Assembly: GCF_014284335.1 (NCBI RefSeq)
Contig: NZ_JACOGF010000006.1
Coordinates: 62,001 to 126,000 of the forward strand
DNA from: Undibacterium hunanense
GTDB lineage: Bacteria; Pseudomonadota; Gammaproteobacteria; Burkholderiales; Burkholderiaceae_D
DNA length: 64,000 bases
Reading direction: 5' to 3'
Positions 37,694 to 47,016 of the stretch are shown here, piece after piece. The position numbers and the translations under genes were made by a program. Position 1 is the first letter of the stretch. Each line of letters starts with the position of its first letter. The notes beneath the pieces are model-generated. The model made no database searches. It was not told the origin of the DNA and saw only the letters and a list, made by a program, of their open reading frames with translations.

Positions 37694-40543
37694 TCAGAAT
37701 GCATACTCTGCCTTGACAGTATAAGCACGGCCTATGGGTTTGGCGACGTTTTGCGCAAACACCACGCGTGAACTCAAACGCTGATTCGACAAAGGCGGGT
37801 CCACATTCAACAGATTGTTGATGCCAAAGTTCAACCTGAATTTATCTGAAAATCTATAGTTGGCACTCAGGTTATAGATGATGTAAGAATCAATCACGTT
37901 GTAATACGGCTGCCCGATTTTTTGCGTAGCCAGCGCATTGGTGTCTTCATAACTGGACGTATACGATTGCGACAACTGCGTCGCGAATTTGCCCATGTTC
38001 CAGGACAAACGCAAATTATGACGCCAGCGGTAAATATACGTATTGGCTGAAGTAGAACCCGTCGCCAGTGCACCTGGCCTGCCTACGCTATCCACCCAGG
38101 CCCCGCCGACATCGTTTTGCCCTTCATATTTGTTGACGTAAGTGCCATCCATGCTCACACCAAACTTACCCCATCTGGAAGTTGGGAAGAGATAACGGAA
38201 ATTGACATCAACACCACGCGTGTGTACCCCGCCCATGTTCAGGCGCGTAACCACGATGTAGTTCAGCGTGCCATCCGGGTTGCGCACAAACAGGTTGGCA
38301 TATTTGTTGACATCAGAAAAAATCGTCTCTTCCGTAATCTGGGCGATGGTTCCCTTCATGCGGATATCCCATATGTCGAAGGACAGCATCATGTTCTGCA
38401 CAGGTTCAAGCACGATGCCAGCCGTCAGCGTGCGTGATTTTTCTGGTTGCAGATCAGGATTTGCACCCGTCAATATGGTCTGCTGGGTATTACATACGCG
38501 TGCCGGATCAAGATTCAGGCTGGCATATTTGGGGTCGGTCGTCAGCGTCCCGGTATTTGGCTGTGACGGAGTGGTACTTGGACAAAGCAAAGGGTCATCC
38601 CAGCGATTGGTAGACGGTGTCTTGGTCCGTGGTGTGCCATACAGTTCAGGCAAGGTCGGGGCACGGAAACCGGTGCTGGCCGTACCACGCAGCATGACAG
38701 ACTTATGCGGTTCCCAGCGTATGCTGGCCTTGGGGTTCACTGTAGAACCAAAATCACTGAAACGGTCAGCACGGGCAGCGAAGGTCAGATCAAGCTCTTT
38801 GGTCAGCGGAGCGTCCAGTTCCACATACAGGCCCGCAATGGTGCGGGCACCACTTGGATTCGCACCGGGTGTACCGGACACCTTGTAGACGACTTCATTG
38901 GTAAGAAGACTCGTGGAATCGGTATAGGTTTCTCTGTGCAAATCACCACCCACTGCCACCGACAGCGACCCGCCGGACAATTCTGTCAGTGAGCGCGACA
39001 GATTGAAATCAGGGCCAAAGTATTTCACGCTGGCGGTGCGATAGGTAATGTCATCCACCTTGATGCTGTTGAGGTAGGCCTGGCCCGTCGCATCCTGTGC
39101 ACCAAAGGGATTCAGGATACCGTTTGCCACACCGTCATACAGCTTCGGTGTGCTGACAAAACCACTCTTCCAGCCCACCCGGCGCTTGCTCATCGCGGCA
39201 TTGAAACCGACACGGTAATCCCAGCCCATGAATTCGCCCTCATCAGCGATGACCAGGCGATTGGTATTTTGACGATCATCCGTAGCGGCTGGGCCAAGCT
39301 CATCCAGGCTCCAGGTCAATGCCAGGTCCTGCCCGGTCACCCCCGCAACTGCCGGTACACCACCACTGCCGCCTGGGTACCATTTACTGCTCTTGGTAAT
39401 AAACAACGGCTTGCGTACACCAGGGTTGAACTTGTCGTAATCTGTTTGGGCACCAAATACCTGCGGCGGATTAAGTGCATCGATATAGGATTCGCTGGCA
39501 AGCACTTCAACCGTCAACAATTTGTTGTCGCCGTGGCGCAAAGATCCTTTGCTAAACAAGGTAGTCTGCCGGTTCTCGGGCAAGAGTTGTGGATAAAGAG
39601 TAGGGTCGAGAATACAGGTCTTGATGCCAGAACCAGTAGCCTTGATCGAGGGAAGACTGTATTGCGCACCATACGTGCTGGAGCAACCGGTGGCCCAATA
39701 CGGATTTCCGGTAGTGCTGGTCGCCTTGCCATTGGTGTACACCGTAAAGTTGGCAGGGGCAGACGAAGAGCCCGAGGTATTGGTGCTGAATACGCTTCCC
39801 CCCAGGCGGGCGATGGCATCAGGATCGGTGATATTCGGTCTGTCCTTTTGCAACAGGGACGAGCGCGTCTGCGTATCAAATGCTGCATACACGTTCCAGC
39901 CATCCTTGTTCAAATCCCCCTTGCCACCGGCGATGGAAAAGCGGCGCTGGTCACCGCCACCTGCACGTTCTGGTGCCACCACACTGGCAGCCAGCCTGAT
40001 GTCAGTCAGCGTACGCCGGGTGATGAAATTGACGACCCCGGCGATGGCGTCGGTACCGTAAATTGACGACGCACCATCACGCAAAACTTCAACGCGCTCT
40101 ATCGCACTCATGGGCACGACATCAACGTTAATCGAACTGTCGCCGATGGCTTCATTCGGCAAACGACGGCCGTTCAGCAAGACCAGGGTGCGGTTGGTGT
40201 TCAGGCCGCGCATATTGATCATGGTGCCACCACCACCACCGCCAACGGGTTCATTGGTGGCACCCATAACAAAGGACGTGGCTACTTCGGACATGGTTGT
40301 CAGCCCCTGTGCTTCCAGTTCTTCGGCCTTGTAGGTAGTCAGCGGCAAGGCGTTTTCCGTAGCCAGCCGTTTGATCGATGAGCCAGTGATTTCTATCTTG
40401 GTTACTGGTGCGGAAGTTGGTGTGGGTGTTGTTGGGCCTGGCTGACCCTGCTGAGCCTGGGCCTGGCTCATCAAGGTCAGCACGGCCAGGGTGACCGTGC
40501 TGAGTGCCAGACCTGGGGTAGTGGCGCACCTGATTCTGTTCAT
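37694..40543 (-). CDS. TonB-dependent receptor, oligosaccharide-uptake type
   Basis: A 949-residue outer-membrane receptor with signal peptide (cleaved near AQAQQ), a Pro/Thr linker, then the TonB box region and plug (VTKIEITGSSIKRLATENALPLTTYKAEEL). The plug contains a six-glycine run before TMINMRGLNTNRTLVLLNGRRLP and ends with RVEVLRDGASSIYGTDAIAGVVNFITRR. The barrel ends in the usual aromatic residue (AEYAF). Large receptors of this type accompany polysaccharide degradation genes in Xanthomonas, Caulobacter and related bacteria. AGGAG lies 8 bases upstream of the ATG. Here it is embedded between pectinesterase and GH43, so pectic oligomers are the likely cargo. Confidence 0.9.
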   Translation of the reverse strand: MNRIRCATTPGLALSTVTLAVLTLMSQAQAQQGQPGPTTPTPTSAPVTKIEITGSSIKRLATENALPLTTYKAEELEAQGLTTMSEVATSFVMGATNEPVGGGGGGTMINMRGLNTNRTLVLLNGRRLPNEAIGDSSINVDVVPMSAIERVEVLRDGASSIYGTDAIAGVVNFITRRTLTDIRLAASVVAPERAGGGDQRRFSIAGGKGDLNKDGWNVYAAFDTQTRSSLLQKDRPNITDPDAIARLGGSVFSTNTSGSSSAPANFTVYTNGKATSTTGNPYWATGCSSTYGAQYSLPSIKATGSGIKTCILDPTLYPQLLPENRQTTLFSKGSLRHGDNKLLTVEVLASESYIDALNPPQVFGAQTDYDKFNPGVRKPLFITKSSKWYPGGSGGVPAVAGVTGQDLALTWSLDELGPAATDDRQNTNRLVIADEGEFMGWDYRVGFNAAMSKRRVGWKSGFVSTPKLYDGVANGILNPFGAQDATGQAYLNSIKVDDITYRTASVKYFGPDFNLSRSLTELSGGSLSVAVGGDLHRETYTDSTSLLTNEVVYKVSGTPGANPSGARTIAGLYVELDAPLTKELDLTFAARADRFSDFGSTVNPKASIRWEPHKSVMLRGTASTGFRAPTLPELYGTPRTKTPSTNRWDDPLLCPSTTPSQPNTGTLTTDPKYASLNLDPARVCNTQQTILTGANPDLQPEKSRTLTAGIVLEPVQNMMLSFDIWDIRMKGTIAQITEETIFSDVNKYANLFVRNPDGTLNYIVVTRLNMGGVHTRGVDVNFRYLFPTSRWGKFGVSMDGTYVNKYEGQNDVGGAWVDSVGRPGALATGSTSANTYIYRWRHNLRLSWNMGKFATQLSQSYTSSYEDTNALATQKIGQPYYNVIDSYIIYNLSANYRFSDKFRLNFGINNLLNVDPPLSNQRLSSRVVFAQNVAKPIGRAYTVKAEYAF

Positions 40544-40577
40544 TGTCTATCTCCTTTGTTTTATCGTTTTTTTATAT

Positions 40578-40621
40578 GTGCTTTATTTGTACTTCATGCT
40601 TATTTCATGTTTACTTCATAT
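40578..40621. repeat. Four 11-bp imperfect tandem repeats downstream of the pectinesterase stop
   Basis: Plus-strand units gtgctttattt, gtacttcatgc, ttatttcatgt and ttacttcatat. On the coding strand two of the units read as ATGAARTAA. They start 14 bases after the pectinesterase stop and precede the TonB receptor ribosome site, another example of post-stop microrepeats. Confidence 0.7.
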
Positions 40622-40635
40622 TTCCTGCTACTGCC

Positions 40636-43017
40636 TTACTTGCTATCCGATGGCGATGGGTTCCAGCCTTTGCCGTTATCGAAATCTGCGAAAACCAGGC
40701 GGCGACTGGCGAAGCGTGTCGCCACCTGTTGTTCAGTCAATGTGTGCCCCGGCAAACGCTGCGATACATCCAGTGGCTTGCCGTTGATATCCATGCTGCC
40801 GTATTCACCCCAGCCGGCACCGGGCTGCGCCTGTGCGGATTCCGGGCGTGGCGTCAGCCAGCCTGCGGGAGCTATATGTTTGTCCATCATGCAGTGGATG
40901 AAACTGACGCTGTCCCAGGTAGTTGATGGCCCCTGGCGGGCCAGATAAGCCGTGCCGGGCAAGACGTCGTTTTGTCCGGGACCATTGCCATGCGTCAGGC
41001 GACTGTTCAGAAAAACAAAACCGGGTTCACTGGCGGCAACCGTGCGTGCCTGCACCACATAGCCGCCACCCTTGCCGGGATTGGCACTGTCACCGACAGA
41101 ACGGATTTCACTTTCTTCGAACAAGGCTGCCCTGTTGGCACCCCAGATAAAATCGACGTTACCAGCAATCAGTGAACGATAAAACCACGAGTAACCCTTC
41201 ACCTGTATGGTGTCTTGTTCGCTGAAAAAGTTGACATGCTGCGCGACCAGGCGGCCGCGGTCACTGCTGAACACCAGGGTTTCTGCCTGCGCGCCGACAC
41301 TTTTGGCACGCACTGCCGTGTTGACAAGCGTGAGCGTATCCAGCATCAGCATGTCGGCATCTTCAATCAGAAATACTGAGCGTCCACCGGTAACCGATGG
41401 CGTCAATAGGCCCTGACTGACACCGGTTCCGGGATTATTGCCATCGTCGTTGTAAGCTTGCAGAATGACGCCATCACGGCTTTCACCACGCAGGGTGATA
41501 TTGTCCTTGCCCCGCAGATACAGTAACTGCTCATACCGACCATTGGCGATGCGTATGGACACCGGTTCTGCACGCGACAGATAGCGCATTGCATGATTCA
41601 AGGCCCCCTGCACGGTACGGAAATCAGCCGGGCCATCATCGTCAACCGTCAGACTGGTGCCAGATGGTGCCAGCTTGCGCGTGCTGAAACTCCAGCCGGC
41701 AGCTTGCCCCAGCCCGGTAAATGCCTGCCCCGCCAGGCTGGCGTTGACGAAAACACCTACGTCAACAGCGATGTAATACGCCATGCCATACGCCAGGCGC
41801 GCACTGTGCGGCTGAATAGTCACAGTCCTGCCGTCTATCCTGATGGGCCGGAAGCGCACCACGCGTTTGAGTTCCTGCCCTTCGTAACCAATTTCATCAA
41901 TATCTTCACCGACGCGGATGATATCGACCAGGGCATTGTCTGAGGCGCGATAAATCCGCACCGATCCGCCTTGCCCCAGCGTTGGTGCCTGATCAAACTC
42001 GATCTGCAAATGGGTATCCACTGGCACTTCATCAGCATGCGACGCCGGCCTGACTTTGCCTTGCAGTGCATACTGTTGTGATGATGAAGTAAAAGCCGGA
42101 TCAACCCGCACGGTGATATACGTGGCCACGTTGGCATCTGCCTGGCTGCTGACTGCGATCGTTGTCAGGCCAGGGCGTTTCGCGGTGAATACAAGCTTGC
42201 CATCTTCCACGACAACGCCCGCAATGCTGGCGTTACTGGACAATGCACTCAAGGGAAGTGTGAGCCTGTCCTTGCCTGAGAACGCGAGTACCTGATAAGA
42301 CTGAGGCGCATCACCCAACTGCAAGCTGACACGATCCATCACGCGCGCCAAGGCAAGGCGCACAGGCTTGCTGGCAGCAGCGCCGATGCGTACATCATCA
42401 AACTCGACACTCTGGCCTTTGGCCAATAAGCCTATCCGTCCCTCAAACGGTGAAGAATCCGTGGCACTGACCAGCATTTCCCCATTCAGGTACAGCACCA
42501 GCGCGCCACCGGCAACGTCCAGCCTGACGGTGTAAAAGCTGCCGTTTGGGCCAGCGTCTTTTCCAGACTGTTTTAGTTTGAGCAGTTTGCCATGCTGCAT
42601 TTTGACCAGGTCAACGGCTAGTCTTTGTCTGTCGACATTGATACTGAGGCTGGCACCCAACCAGTTATTGTCATCCTGGTAGCGGGCAATCAGATAAGCC
42701 TGCCCGCCAGTCGAAGAGGTGACTGCATTGCTGACTGGACGCATACGTGCCTCGACAAAGTAGGCATCTTTTACTTGTGCAACAGGTTCGGATGCCAGCA
42801 AGGGTACACCCTGACCATTGAGCACCAGCACATGATTGCCTGATCCATTCTGGCTTTGCACCGTTGCGCCAGATGCGGCAAGGTCTTTGCTTGGCCACCG
42901 CTCTGTTCCATGCTCAAAATCGTCGCACCATGTCGCATTGCCCGGACAAGTGACGGCGCATGCAGGTAATGACAATATGGCCGCCAGCAAAGCAAGCAGT
43001 AAATGTCTTGTGTTCAT
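40636..43017 (-). CDS. Multidomain secreted pectinesterase (CE8)
   Basis: A 793-residue exported enzyme removing methyl groups from pectin so that polygalacturonase can cut it. After a signal peptide (cleaved near residue 21, CAV) comes a LamG-like beta-sandwich (about 25-210), an Ig-like stretch (about 215-310), an SbsA/Big_5-type domain (about 315-450) and the CE8 beta-helix (about 460-780). Catalytic marks are FFSEQDTIQVKG and GNVDFIWGANRA, which carry the two active aspartates. The usual LGRPW motif is replaced by YLARQG...TTW, as in bacterial divergent members. It is much longer than the single-domain family average. Confidence 0.9.
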   Translation of the reverse strand: MNTRHLLLALLAAILSLPACAVTCPGNATWCDDFEHGTERWPSKDLAASGATVQSQNGSGNHVLVLNGQGVPLLASEPVAQVKDAYFVEARMRPVSNAVTSSTGGQAYLIARYQDDNNWLGASLSINVDRQRLAVDLVKMQHGKLLKLKQSGKDAGPNGSFYTVRLDVAGGALVLYLNGEMLVSATDSSPFEGRIGLLAKGQSVEFDDVRIGAAASKPVRLALARVMDRVSLQLGDAPQSYQVLAFSGKDRLTLPLSALSSNASIAGVVVEDGKLVFTAKRPGLTTIAVSSQADANVATYITVRVDPAFTSSSQQYALQGKVRPASHADEVPVDTHLQIEFDQAPTLGQGGSVRIYRASDNALVDIIRVGEDIDEIGYEGQELKRVVRFRPIRIDGRTVTIQPHSARLAYGMAYYIAVDVGVFVNASLAGQAFTGLGQAAGWSFSTRKLAPSGTSLTVDDDGPADFRTVQGALNHAMRYLSRAEPVSIRIANGRYEQLLYLRGKDNITLRGESRDGVILQAYNDDGNNPGTGVSQGLLTPSVTGGRSVFLIEDADMLMLDTLTLVNTAVRAKSVGAQAETLVFSSDRGRLVAQHVNFFSEQDTIQVKGYSWFYRSLIAGNVDFIWGANRAALFEESEIRSVGDSANPGKGGGYVVQARTVAASEPGFVFLNSRLTHGNGPGQNDVLPGTAYLARQGPSTTWDSVSFIHCMMDKHIAPAGWLTPRPESAQAQPGAGWGEYGSMDINGKPLDVSQRLPGHTLTEQQVATRFASRRLVFADFDNGKGWNPSPSDSK

Positions 43018-43100
43018 TGATATGTGTAGTGAAATTTTCTGAAAGAAGCCTCAAGCCACAACTCGCAGCAGTCATTAAACTGGCCGCTGAAGCTATCGCA

Positions 43101-44417
43101 TCATGATTGTCGAAACGGCACGAAGCGTTCAGTGCAATTGACCGCCTGCGCATCCGGCGCATTCAGTTGCCCCGTCAGTTTGGCAAATTCAAGTTTGACT
43201 ACCGGATTGCCATCCACCACCACATCCTTCAATGCCAGGTGCAGCGGGCGTTGTTCGTCATAGCCTTGCAAGATCACTTGCCCCGGGGTCAGGCTGTGCA
43301 CACGCTCCATGCGGATGTCGGTATAGGAAGGAATCAGGTCACCCGCCGGGCCGGGTTCGTATTGCGTGTTGATGTACAGCGGCCAGCGTATATCGCGCAG
43401 GCACACATCGCGATATACAACACCAGAAACGATGCCACCACGTCTGTCATTGCTCTTGATGCGCAAGCCTGACGTGGTTCCATCCATCACCAGGTCTTCG
43501 ACCAGTACATTGCGTACGCCACCATTGGTTTCACTGCCTATCGACATGCCGTGACCACTATAGAAATGGTTATGCAGGATGGATATGTTTTCGCTAGGCC
43601 CACTGCTGCCAGCCTTGATGGCGACATTGTCGTCACCCGTGCGGATGTGACTGTATGCAATCGTCACATTGCGCGATGCACCCGGGTCTATGCCATCGGT
43701 ATTGCGTGCATCATGCGGTGTATCGATGCGGATACCCCAGGCGGTAAAGCCATCAACACGGTTCATCGCCACGTGGAAATTGGGTGAATTGCGCAAGGTG
43801 ATACGGTGCATGGTGAAATCCTGCACCTTGTCTAGTTGAATAAGACGTGGCACATTCTGGCGCTGCTTTTCTTTTTGCGCACGACGTGCGATTTGCCACC
43901 AGGTTTCGTTCTTGCCGTCGATTAACTGACCGCCCTGGCCATCAATCACACCTTCACCCATGATACCCGTGCCGTTTACTCCTTCGACCGTGATAAACGG
44001 CTGACAGCCTTTGCCTGTTGCATCATTGGTGCCACAGGTTTTTGCTCCCCGGTCAAAAAGCAAAGGATTGGTGCTGGTATACAAGATAGTGCCCGCATCG
44101 ACCACCAGCGTTACGCCAGAACGCAGCTTCAACGGACCAGATGTGAAGGAAGTGTTGCCGCTGCCGGGTGCGAGATGCACAGCCTGCCCTGCTGTACATT
44201 TGTCCATCGCGGCTTGGATGCGCGGGGCATCGTTGCGGCTGGGTGTTGATGGCTCTGCCAGCAAGACTGTACATGTCGCTGGCATCACAGGCTCGCGCAC
44301 GTTGCGCGTATCCTGTGCCTGTGCGACAGGAACCAATGAGGCAAGCGCAGTCAGGCCAAGCAAACTCTGCCAGTTAAGGATATGTCGATGAATTTGAATG
44401 GAAGTAAAACAGTGCAT
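43101..44417 (-). CDS. Secreted polygalacturonase (GH28)
   Basis: A 438-residue right-handed beta-helix enzyme hydrolysing alpha-1,4-galacturonan. The signal peptide ends near PVAQAQ. Diagnostic GH28 motifs appear in order: NTDGIDPG, TGDDNVAIK, GHGMSIGSE and LRIKS, providing the three catalytic aspartates and the substrate-binding RIK. The ATG at 44417 has GGAGA upstream; a longer frame exists to 44510 but lacks support. It is the first gene of the four-gene pectin set. Whether it is endo- or exo-acting is not clear from sequence. Confidence 0.93.
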   Translation of the reverse strand: MHCFTSIQIHRHILNWQSLLGLTALASLVPVAQAQDTRNVREPVMPATCTVLLAEPSTPSRNDAPRIQAAMDKCTAGQAVHLAPGSGNTSFTSGPLKLRSGVTLVVDAGTILYTSTNPLLFDRGAKTCGTNDATGKGCQPFITVEGVNGTGIMGEGVIDGQGGQLIDGKNETWWQIARRAQKEKQRQNVPRLIQLDKVQDFTMHRITLRNSPNFHVAMNRVDGFTAWGIRIDTPHDARNTDGIDPGASRNVTIAYSHIRTGDDNVAIKAGSSGPSENISILHNHFYSGHGMSIGSETNGGVRNVLVEDLVMDGTTSGLRIKSNDRRGGIVSGVVYRDVCLRDIRWPLYINTQYEPGPAGDLIPSYTDIRMERVHSLTPGQVILQGYDEQRPLHLALKDVVVDGNPVVKLEFAKLTGQLNAPDAQAVNCTERFVPFRQS

Positions 44418-44587
44418 TGTCAGTCTCCAGTTATAACTAACACACATGCCTGCGGCATGCCGTTTAACTGGAGCACCTCGCGTACTCCGCGCCGTTAAAA
44501 CGAGGACCATCGCAAAACAATGGCCGAGGTTGCACGGTTGACTATATTTTATCGTATTGCAAATTACTTTTGCATGATCAGCACCAT

Positions 44588-44645
44588 GTCTGATGCAAGT
44601 TCAAAAGCAAGTTCAAAAAGGGTATCAGATGACAATGCATCAGAC
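44588..44645. promoter_or_regulatory. 10-bp inverted repeat flanking a 12-bp direct duplication, upstream of the polygalacturonase gene
   Basis: gtctgatgca (44588-44597) and tgcatcagac (44636-44645) are perfect inverted copies separated by 38 bases that include two identical gcaagttcaaaa units (44595-44618). It is the only notable structure in the 340-base gap between the GH28 and NIPSNAP genes, apart from a small catgcc-tgc-ggcatg hairpin in the GH28 leader. It could be a dual operator for the pectin operon or a hairpin ending the NIPSNAP transcript. Confidence 0.45.
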
Positions 44646-44758
44646 CATTGCTTTGGATGCCGCTAGGAAGAATCGTTATTCGATTTGGTGGTTTTCACAA
44701 TTCCTGGGTGCGACAAAGTTGCAGATTTGACGCAAAGCAGGTTCATTGCCAGATACAC

Positions 44759-45100
44759 TCAGGCTTGATTCAATTCCCTCATGCTTTCAATTGCTTCGGC
44801 AGACACCCAGATCAGCGTATTCATATAACTGTCTATGCAATCCACCAATTCTTTCCTGGGGCCATCCTTCCATTCGCTGGAACCATAAAAAGCATTCTGC
44901 TCCTGCTCCAGTGCGTCACGACTTTCATACGAACGTATCAAGTAATAAGTGGCTTCTTCATGATCTGAATGCCCATAAGCAACGACATCCATATTCCGGC
45001 TCTTTAGCATGGGTACTGCCAGGCCATGTACCGCCTGGTGGAACGCTTCAGCCATGCCGGGCTTCAGGCGATAAGTGCGTATTTCAATTAATCGTTTCAT
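44759..45100 (-). CDS. NIPSNAP-family protein
   Basis: A 113-residue ferredoxin-like alpha/beta-barrel (dimeric Dabb-type) protein. LIEIRTYRLKPGMAEAFHQAV at the N-terminus and a later YYLIRSYESRDALEQEQNAFYGSSEWKDGPRKEL are family hallmarks. Function in bacteria is undefined; members bind small hydrophobic or sugar-derived ligands by conjecture only. Two adjacent ATG codons (45103 and 45100) follow GGTGA; the second gives better spacing. It diverges from the acetolactate decarboxylase gene with about 230 bases between, which should hold both promoters. Confidence 0.85.
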   Translation of the reverse strand: MKRLIEIRTYRLKPGMAEAFHQAVHGLAVPMLKSRNMDVVAYGHSDHEEATYYLIRSYESRDALEQEQNAFYGSSEWKDGPRKELVDCIDSYMNTLIWVSAEAIESMRELNQA

Positions 45101-45331
45101 CATGTTCACCGGTGTGTGGGGATACAAGCTGCTCAATTGTCGAGCAATTATCAGACTAACTCAGACTATCTTCTCTTCGCATAGTTCACCAATTTTATGT
45201 CGCACCTTCCGTCAGTTTTCGCTACGCAACACAATTGCTTATTTAACTACAAAACAAAGGCATCCTGAGTTAATATGGCGCACGTCTTTACTGTCCATCT
45301 GCCATCGCAACATTACCGCCCAATAAAAATC

Positions 45332-46123
45332 ATGAAAAATCTGAGCCTGGCATCCCTGCTTTTCTTCGCTACAACAGTCACAACACTAAGCTGCGCGCAA
45401 ACACCGCCGCCAGCCAAGGCCTTTCATTACTCCACCATAGACGCATTACTGGCAGGTGCGTATGAAGGTGAATTGACCGTCGATGAGCTTAAACTGAAGG
45501 GGGATTTTGGCATTGGCACTTTCAACCGGGTTGATGGAGAGATGATTGTTCTTGACGGTGAAGTATTCCAGTTCAAAGCCGACGGTTCCGTGGTCAAAGC
45601 CAGTGGCACTCAGTTGACACCTTTTGCCGTCGTCACCAGATTCAACGCGGACTTTCGCTATGACATCAGCAAAGAAACCGGCATGAAAGAACTGGAAGAC
45701 ATGCTGGATCAGCGCCTGGACAATAAAAACCTTTTCTATGCGATCCGGGTAGAGGGTGATTTCAAGCAACTGACCACACGTGCCATTGCACCACAGGACA
45801 AACCCTACAAACCACTGGCCGAAGTCACCAAGACACAAACCCTGTTCAACTATACCAATACCAAAGGTGTACTGGTCGGCTTTCGCAGTCCTGGTTTTGC
45901 CAAGGGCTTTAATGTACCGGGCTATCACTGGCACTATCTGTCCAACGACCACAAAGCTGGCGGCCACGTACTGGCACTCAGCCTTAGCCTGGGCGCGATC
46001 AAGGTCGGTGCGGTATCCGATATCGAAATCAAACTGCCAACCAACGATCAGTTTGCCACGACCAATCAAACGATTGATCGTTCGAAAGAATTGAAGGCGG
46101 TTGAGGGCTTGCGGAAAGACTAA
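45332..46123 (+). CDS. budA: Alpha-acetolactate decarboxylase, exported
   Basis: A 263-residue enzyme converting acetolactate to acetoin. The zinc-site histidines are visible in GYHWHYLSNDHKAGGHVL, and the core SPGFAKGFNVPGYHWH is canonical; the N-terminal domain shows GDFGIGTFNRVDGEMIVLDG. The first 22 or so residues (MKNLSLASLLFFATTVTTLSCAQ) are a signal peptide, with a possible lipobox TLSC, so this enzyme is predicted outside the cytosol. No acetolactate synthase or acetoin reductase gene is adjacent. The ATG at 45332 is favoured over an upstream in-frame ATG for the signal peptide. Confidence 0.9.
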   Translation: MKNLSLASLLFFATTVTTLSCAQTPPPAKAFHYSTIDALLAGAYEGELTVDELKLKGDFGIGTFNRVDGEMIVLDGEVFQFKADGSVVKASGTQLTPFAVVTRFNADFRYDISKETGMKELEDMLDQRLDNKNLFYAIRVEGDFKQLTTRAIAPQDKPYKPLAEVTKTQTLFNYTNTKGVLVGFRSPGFAKGFNVPGYHWHYLSNDHKAGGHVLALSLSLGAIKVGAVSDIEIKLPTNDQFATTNQTIDRSKELKAVEGLRKD

Positions 46124-46150
46124 ACATCATCGACAGCCTTCAGTCATTAC

Positions 46151-46171
46151 CGACATGCATGCTGCATGTCG
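46151..46171. terminator. Bidirectional hairpin between convergent budA and the CheR-like gene
   Basis: cgacatgca and tgcatgtcg form a perfect 9-bp stem with a 3-base loop midway between the two stop codons. No long T-run, so termination strength is uncertain. Confidence 0.55.
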
Positions 46172-46176
46172 CTACA

Positions 46177-47004
46177 TCAGGGATGATAGCGATACAATCC
46201 ATACTCATCCGAGATAGCCTGGTAATGCCAGGTAATATTAGTCCTTATATCTTGATGGCGCGCTAAATCAGCATCCAGCATACCAAGCGGAGTAAGGCTG
46301 GCAGCAAACAGGCGCAATGCTCTGTGACGCAGGGCGACACCAAAATGGGCAAGCACCCTGCGGCAACTGATCAGTTCAAACTCATTAAAAGAAGTGTCCG
46401 TGATCAGACTGAACTGCGACCAGACAAGATTTTTTTGCAGATGGTCGATGAGTATCAGGTTGCCGTTTTTTTCATAAAAATAATCCGCGAACCTGCCTTC
46501 ACCTCCACTTTGCACATAATTTTTTTCATATTCAGTCAATTTCCCGGCAGGAAATCCTGTTGCGGCCATTTCCCGTATCAGCATTTCATTGGCACCCGTT
46601 ACGTAAATTGCTGCTTTTTCGTACACCTGCTCTTCATGAAGCAGGATAACAAGGGCATACACTTCTTCAATACTGGAACAGTCTGCAATCCATATCCTGG
46701 TATGCGAATGTGAACGCAGCCACGGTGACAGTTGATTACGCAAAAATCGCAGGCGCTGCGGTTCGCCAAACATGGCGAACGGGCTTAAAAGAAGGCTGCG
46801 CAACAACGCATCCCACTGCGCGTTGTCATGCAATATGCTGTCTTGCAATGCAGAATAGGTTTTGATTGCATTCTGCTGCATCAGGACATTGAATTTCTCT
46901 ATCAGCATCAGACGATCAAAACCACGGAAGTCATCACCGCGGTAGCGGTAGATGGCTTCCAGTAGCATATCGAGTTCAATATCCTCGACTTTTAATGCGT
47001 TCAT
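46177..47004 (-). CDS. CheR-like methyltransferase with degenerate SAM motif
   Basis: A 275-residue protein with the CheR layout: N-terminal helical domain (about 1-75) and a Rossmann-like C-terminal domain. CheR methylates glutamates of chemoreceptors using SAM. Here motif I reads IWIADCSSIEEVYAL where active CheR proteins have a glycine-bearing AGCSTGEEPYS, and the later block reads FELISCRRVLAHF instead of the usual LIxCRNVLIYF. Loss of the glycines and the asparagine suggests weak or no catalysis. It lies 12 bases downstream of the poly-HAMP kinase gene and should be its operon partner. No cheB is present. Confidence 0.78.
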   Translation of the reverse strand: MNALKVEDIELDMLLEAIYRYRGDDFRGFDRLMLIEKFNVLMQQNAIKTYSALQDSILHDNAQWDALLRSLLLSPFAMFGEPQRLRFLRNQLSPWLRSHSHTRIWIADCSSIEEVYALVILLHEEQVYEKAAIYVTGANEMLIREMAATGFPAGKLTEYEKNYVQSGGEGRFADYFYEKNGNLILIDHLQKNLVWSQFSLITDTSFNEFELISCRRVLAHFGVALRHRALRLFAASLTPLGMLDADLARHQDIRTNITWHYQAISDEYGLYRYHP

Positions 47005-47016
47005 CAGATGCCTGCT

